From Rhyacophila brunnea (taxonomy: Eukaryota > Arthropoda > Insecta > Trichoptera > Rhyacophilidae): DNA of 64,000 nucleotides. The position numbers were made by a program, and so were the translations under genes. The stretch covers positions 62,001-126,000 of the forward strand of contig JAGYXB010001106.1 of NCBI GenBank assembly GCA_022495005.1, read 5' to 3'. The notes beneath the pieces were generated by a model. That model had not been told where the DNA came from. It did not search any database and saw nothing but the letters and a program-made list of their open reading frames with translations. This document shows positions 58,805 through 64,000 of the stretch, one piece after another; within the stretch, counting starts at the first letter, position 1, and the number at the start of each line of letters is the position of its first letter.

Positions 58805-59290
58805 AAGGCTCATTTACACGAGTCACTGCGGATGGTCCCCTTCAGGGAATTGGATTCAGGCATTCACTTTTTGTTTACACGTGTCACCGAAAGTTAAATA
58901 CTCGATTCATTCCAAAATGGCGTCAAGTGAAATAGCGAACACAGAAATCACAGAAACAGCAACTAAGAACCACAAAACAATACTGTGTTTATTACAATCA
59001 GTATGTACTATCAAATAATATGATGTGGACTGCATTAACGGATCTATTTAACCGGTTTGTTTTCGATTATTCAAAATGACAGTTAGTACTCAGGGGTGCA
59101 TGCGTGGCGTGTGCGCATGCGCGGAATCGTCCGCAGTGACCAAAAAATGATCCAAATTAGAACAAGTTCAACTTCATTCACTTTTGATTCCGAATGATCA
59201 CTTTCTATGATTTGTTGATGAATGTGCGTTTACACGGGTCACTGTGGATGATTCCTCCGCAATGATCATCAAAAGTGAACCATTTAAACG
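58805..59290 (+). repeat. Segment with TTTACACG-GTCACTG-GGATG repeats, possible MITE
   Basis: CATTTACACGAGTCACTGCGG (about 58812) and CGTTTACACGGGTCACTGTGG (about 59228) are direct repeats. A third partial TTTACACGTGTCACCG lies at about 58874. The elements at 13895-14235 share the TTACACG motif. No target duplication found. Confidence 0.35.
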
Positions 59291-59784
59291 GGACTTTACT
59301 CGAAGAGAACGCTGACGGCGATTGTAATAATATTATGTATTACATGCATTTCCTTAACATACAATTTCACACGCTTCCTGTTACTACTTACTTATAATAA
59401 CGATTGCCTCAATTAATATTTATTATTTTTAATATGCATATCTTATGCAGTCAGCCAATACCCAATAAAGTGGTTGACCGAAATTCATGGGATATTCAGT
59501 GTCAGCATTATTGGATTGTAAGAGCTTCAATAAATACCTCATTACAATTGAATAGATATGTCACTCTATATCACAGTGCCTCGGGCTGAATATTTCACTC
59601 TGCTTTTATCTTATATTATTGTATTGTGTACGCATAACTGTCATTTCTGTACTCATATCATTGTACTTGTGTAAACCAGTAAATAAACACGCAATTTCAA
59701 TCCCAAAGTATTTAATTTAATTAAGCATTATTAATTAGTTTTAGTGACAGAACAGATTAATAAATAGAATTCCGAAAGGCTATA

Positions 59785-60030
59785 TGCAATACACTACATT
59801 TTGACGCAGGGTTTTGAATTTTTGAGTGTCCTACGAAAATGAACCACGCATTATGGAAGTGCAATAGTGTGTGTAATACACAAATATTAAATGAGCGTCC
59901 AATGCGTAAACCGAGAGCAGAGACAGTTGTCAGTATTCGACGTATGACGTATTCTTATGCACTCGAGATCGGTTGCCTGCTACTTCTTACCCGTTAGGTA
60001 TTTCAGTTTCCATTATTTCTGAGCTCCCTA
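59785..60030 (+). repeat. Dispersed repeat family G, copy 2
   Basis: Matches 41505-41815 (GAGTGTCCTACGAAAATGAA-type block, AATGAGCGTCCAATGCG, CGAGATCGGTTGCCTGC). Confidence 0.5.
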
Positions 60031-60089
60031 GTTTTAGTATTATGTGATCACAAGATTGAAGAATACAGTAAGAATAGTGAGGTGTCTAC

Positions 60090-60345
60090 CGATTGATTTA
60101 ATGGACCCTATTTTAAGAAACTATAAAAAAGTGTAAATCTAAATACACCGTAAGTAGAATATAGCGATATCCAAAGCAATATGGTTAAAAACAAGTGTTG
60201 TTATTCCAATTAGAAACATAAATATGAGGACAAACAGCTGGTTCATCTTTTTAAATATTAATGACACTAACGACGTTGATTATCAAGTATTTGGAGCATG
60301 TCATGCGCCATGATGTTTTCACTGGAAATAATAATGAGAGGAGTA
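60090..60345 (+). pseudogene. Decayed LINE fragments
   Basis: 60090-60250 is a diverged copy of the LINE C-terminal remnant at 1372-1540 (AATGGACCCTATTTTAA, GATATCCAAAGCAATATGG). 60283-60318 reads LIIKYLEHVMRHD on the plus strand, like the Y.GH.MRHD segment of insect LINE polymerases. Short and uncertain. Confidence 0.35.
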
Positions 60346-60369
60346 TTAATTCTGGACATAAGGAAATAT

Positions 60370-61670
60370 AAACCGCGAGAGTTAGATTAGAGTTAGCGAA
60401 TACTGATATATATATTATGCTAAGTAGGTTACTAGATATGTTATATACTTATATATACGTCAAGTATTATATTAAGAGTTTTAGCTTAATACTACGTGAC
60501 CGTTGCGCGTATGTTTTTTTCAGTTTCCGCATCTAGCAGATAGTTTATTTTCAAATATGAACTGAAGTCATCGTAAATTCATATCTAGCTGTCAAAAAAC
60601 GTGCACGTGTTTTATAAAAGTTGCCATACAATATAAAATAAAATATCTCCATAAAATTACATTCTAGCAATACTAGCAAAAGTTCTCCGTTATATTTTTA
60701 TTCATTCTGTTTTATTGATATTTACGATGGGAACTGTTTCAATATCGAATAGAAAATATATATACATCGAACTGTCGTTTTAAATTTGCTATTCTTTAAG
60801 TAAATGGGTGTGTTGGTACACGAGGGTTGAACGAGGCGAGTGGTGGTTATCAAAATATACTATCAATTATTATACTATAATGTTACAATGTTCACAACAT
60901 CGTATAATTGTTTAATACTCAGATATCACAATTACAAATGAAATTTTAATAATAAACCAAACAAAATATGAAGAAATAAAAATATTAATATAAACTAGCT
61001 GAGCCAGCTGGCTCTCGCCAGTCTGTCTCGCTAGGTCTTGCAGACAGCTTTTCATCATAGTGACTTGGTGTTGGATTTTAATATAATAATTGTAAAGTGT
61101 GTATAGACTGCGCCATAGTTTTCCCTTCGGGATGGATTTTCATTCGCGTCAGACAATTGAAAATTTATCTGATTTGTCAGTTTTACGATATGCATGTCGT
61201 CACTGCAAATACAAATTTGGAGTCACGTGCGTAGTCTATTCTGGAGTCTGGCCTTCTCAATATCATCTGACACCATTTCAGGCTGCTAAGCCTAGCAAAA
61301 CAGCTGGCAATCGCCGATCGCTACCACTGTCATTTTAATTTTAATACAATATATGTGTAGGTATGTGCATTTAAATATGATAAATAGTTATACATCTCAA
61401 TCGTGATTATCATACATAGCGATCCAATATAACGCGAATATTAATCTCTTTCGGGTCCCATTTACATAATAGAAAAAGGTTAGCAGCATAAAAAATAAAT
61501 TTAAACAATATTTTGTTTCATTGTCTATAAAAAATAAATGCTTGGAGCCACAGAATAATATTTTAAAATCATATTTTGTTTTAAAAATTAACCTTAAACA
61601 ATATAGTTTCCCGGTGCGGGACATTCATATCGAGACAAATGTTGATAAATAATGAAGTAATACATATTAT
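60370..61670. other. AT-rich stretch with an unconvincing 79-codon frame
   Basis: 61099-61338 (plus) is open, with RYACRHCKYKFGVTCVV, but matches no family I know. CCAGCTGGCTCTCGCC at about 61007 and CAGCTGGCAATCGCC at about 61301 are related direct copies, suggesting an old insertion edge. No host gene supported. Confidence 0.3.
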
Positions 61671-61679
61671 ATCTGATAA

Positions 61680-64000
61680 GAATAGAAATTTATAAGACCT
61701 AAAGATGTGGAATCAGCTTTAAAAGGCCTTCATTCAGCAGTGGATTGATACAGGTTGATGACGATAATGACGATATAAATGGGTAGGTATATAAAATCAC
61801 AAATTAAAAAAAATATTGCAGTTTATATGACCAAGAAGAGTAGAATTAGGTTGGGATAACCTTCATCCAGCAGTGGATTAATCTTGGTTGATGATGATAT
61901 TGACGATATTATGAATGGGAAAATATAATATCAGCAATTTTGATAAATATAGTAATTCATATGACCGACAGAAATTCAAACAACTTAGAGAGGCCTTCAT
62001 CCACCGGTGGATTGATTCAGGTTCATAATGATAATGGAAATATAAATAGATATAATATATTATCACCGATTTTGATAAATACAACAATTCAAATGACAGA
62101 AAGGAGTAGAATCAGGCATGGGAGGCCTTTATCCAGCAATAGATGGGTTCAGGTCAATGATGATAAGGACGATAGAAATAGGTATAATATAGTAGTAGAA
62201 TCAGGTTGCGGAACTCGTCATCCAGCAGTGAATTGATCCTGGTTGATGATGATGACGATATGAATATGTAGATAAATGTAATATCACCGATTTTGATAAA
62301 TACAGAAATTCATATCACAGAAAGGAGTAGAATCAGGCTAAGAAGGTCTTTAAGTAGTGGATTGGTTTAGGTCGATGATGATGATGATATGAATATGTAA
62401 ATAAATATAATATCACCGATTTTGATAAATACAGAAATTCATATGACAGAAAAGAGTAGAATCAGGCTAGCGAGGTCTTTATTAAGCAGTGGATTGTTTC
62501 AGGTCGATGATAATGATGATGATAATGATGATAATGACGATATGAATATGTAAATAAATATAATATCACCGATTTTGATAAATACAGCAATTCATATGAC
62601 AGAAAGGAGTAGAATCAAGCTAGGGAGGTCTTTATTAAGCAGTGGATTGGTTTAGGTCGATGATGATGATAATGATAAATGACCATATGAATATGTAGAT
62701 AAATATAATATCACCGATTTTTATAAATACAGCAATGCATATGACAGAAAGGAGTAGAATCAGGCTAAGGAGGTCTTTAAGTAGTGGATTGGTTCAGGTC
62801 AATGATGATGATGATGACGATATGAATATGTAAATAAATATAATATCACCGATTTTGATAAATACAGCAATGCATATGACAGAAAGGAGTAGAATCTGGC
62901 TAGGGAGGTCTTTATTTAGCAGTGGATTGGTTCAGGTCGATGATGATGATGATGATGACAATATGAATATGTAGATAAATATAATATCACCGATTTTGAT
63001 AAATACAGAAATTCATATGACAGAAAGGAGGAGAATTAGGCTAAAGGGGTCTTTATTAAGCAGTGGATTGGTTCAGGTATATGATAATGATGATGATGAT
63101 GATGACGATATGAATATGTAGAAAAATATAATATCTCCGATTTTGATAAATACAGCAATTCATATGACAGAAAGGAGTAGAATCAAGCTAGGGAGGTCTT
63201 TATTAAGCAGTGGATTGGTTCAAGTCGATGATGATGATGATGACGATATGAATATGTAGATAAATATAATATCACCGATTTTGATAAATACAGCAATGCA
63301 TATGACAGAAAGGAGTAGAATCAGGCTAAGGAGGTCTTTAAGTAGTGGATTGGTTCAGGTCAATGATGATGATGATGACGATATGAATATGTAAATAAAT
63401 ATAATATCACCGATTTTGATAAATACAGCAATGCATATGACAGAAAGGAGTAGAATCAGGCTAAGAGGTCTTTAAGTAGTGGATTGGTTCAGGTCAATGA
63501 TGATGATGATGACGATATGAATATGTAAATAAATATAATATCACCGATTTTGATAAATACAGAAATTCATATGACAGAAAGGAGTAGAATCTGGCTAGGG
63601 AGGTCTTTATTAAGCAGTGGATTGGTTCAGGTCGATGATGATGATGATGATGACAATATGAATATGTAGATAAATATAATATCACCGATTTTGATAAATA
63701 CAGAAATTCATATGACAGAAAGGAAGAGAATTAGGCTAAGGGGGTCTTTATTAAGCAGTGGATTGGTTCAGGTATATGATAATGATGATGATGATGATGA
63801 CGATATGAATGTGTAGATACATAATATCACAGATTTTGATAAATACATACATTCATATGACAAAAGGAGTAGAATCAGGCTAAGGAGGTCTTTATTAAAC
63901 AGTGGATGGATCCTGGTTGATGATGATGATGACGATATGAATATTTAAATAAATATAATATCACCGATTTTGATAAATACAGAAATTCATATGACAGAAA
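61680..64000 (+). repeat. Satellite of about 17 units (130-150 bp) built on an RTE LINE 3' end
   Basis: Units contain, in order: ATCACCGATTTTGATAAATA, CATATGACAGAAAGGAG, AGGTCTTTATTAAGCAGTGG, ATTGGTTCAGGTCGATGATG and a GAT microsatellite. The first unit reads AFIQQWIDTG then stop before the tail, the same closing peptide as the LINE end at 39060-39175. GCAGTGG positions recur at roughly 61738, 61871, 62001, 62134, 62226, 62355, 62486, 62639, 62781, 62920, 63061, 63209, 63341, 63476, 63615, 63757 and 63900. The array runs off the right edge. Open frames inside it are repeat artefacts. Confidence 0.9.

Noticed and set aside
61099..61338. 79-codon frame containing CRHCKYKFGVTC as a zinc-finger gene
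   Set aside because: The cysteine and histidine spacing fits no finger class I know, there is no supporting exon structure, and direct GC-rich repeats flank it.
61940..62236. 98-codon open frame as a repeat protein
   Set aside because: It lies wholly in the diverged left part of the satellite and breaks in the homogenised units.
61680..64000. CRISPR-like array
   Set aside because: Units are long, contiguous and diverged with no unique spacers. The DNA is eukaryotic, and the unit contains a LINE end.

Overview
The window is AT-rich, repeat-dense insect DNA. I could not support a single intact host gene in 64 kb. Three things point to an insect: runs of the insect telomere motif (TTAGG)n, RTE-type LINE ends with a GATGAT tail, and tRNA-headed SINEs. 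The GATGAT-tailed LINE end and the frequent TAGGTACCTA-type tracts make a moth or butterfly (Lepidoptera) my first guess. Another insect such as an aphid is possible. The longest open frame (179 codons at 2953-3492) has no recognised function, and almost every other short frame lies inside a repeat.

Layout. 0-13 kb: decayed LINE pieces (37-285, 1196-1575, 6985-7545), a hAT-type MITE with an 8-bp target duplication (4159-4914), three copies of one tRNA-derived SINE, two copies of a TTAA-flanked element, and the first of three long-TIR elements with a telomere-repeat core (8615-9029). 13-31 kb: TA-flanked MITEs, more hAT-type MITEs (TAGGGATTG family, a TCTCGAGAA-rich element), two GC-rich islands, and several dispersed repeat families, one with a conserved TATA-to-initiator spacing. 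31-50 kb: further copies of the same families in both orientations, a second telomere-core element with a perfect 10-bp duplication (38376-38770), LINE 3' ends, and a (TTAGG)n run.

50.8-56.9 kb is the most striking part. A hAT-type MITE was entered first by a second MITE (51157-51571) and then by a 5067-bp near-perfect palindrome (51726-56792). The palindrome is best read as one complete 2.59-kb LTR (minus strand, TGACA...TGTCA), a 3-nt gap and an 18-nt tRNA-Lys-like primer binding site. That site is fused directly to an inverted copy of the first 2454 bp of the same LTR. Both outer ends are therefore LTR 5' (U3) ends, and a 4-bp target duplication flanks them. This looks like the integrated product of an aberrant reverse-transcription intermediate.

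57-58.2 kb holds a telomere-core hairpin and a third telomere-core element with a perfect 8-bp duplication. From about 61.7 kb to the right edge there is a satellite of about 17 units of 130-150 bp. Each unit contains the 3' end and GATGAT tail of an RTE LINE; the left units are diverged, and the right units are homogenised in a higher-order pattern. Overall the region reads as a transposon graveyard, of the kind found in heterochromatin or a non-recombining chromosome.
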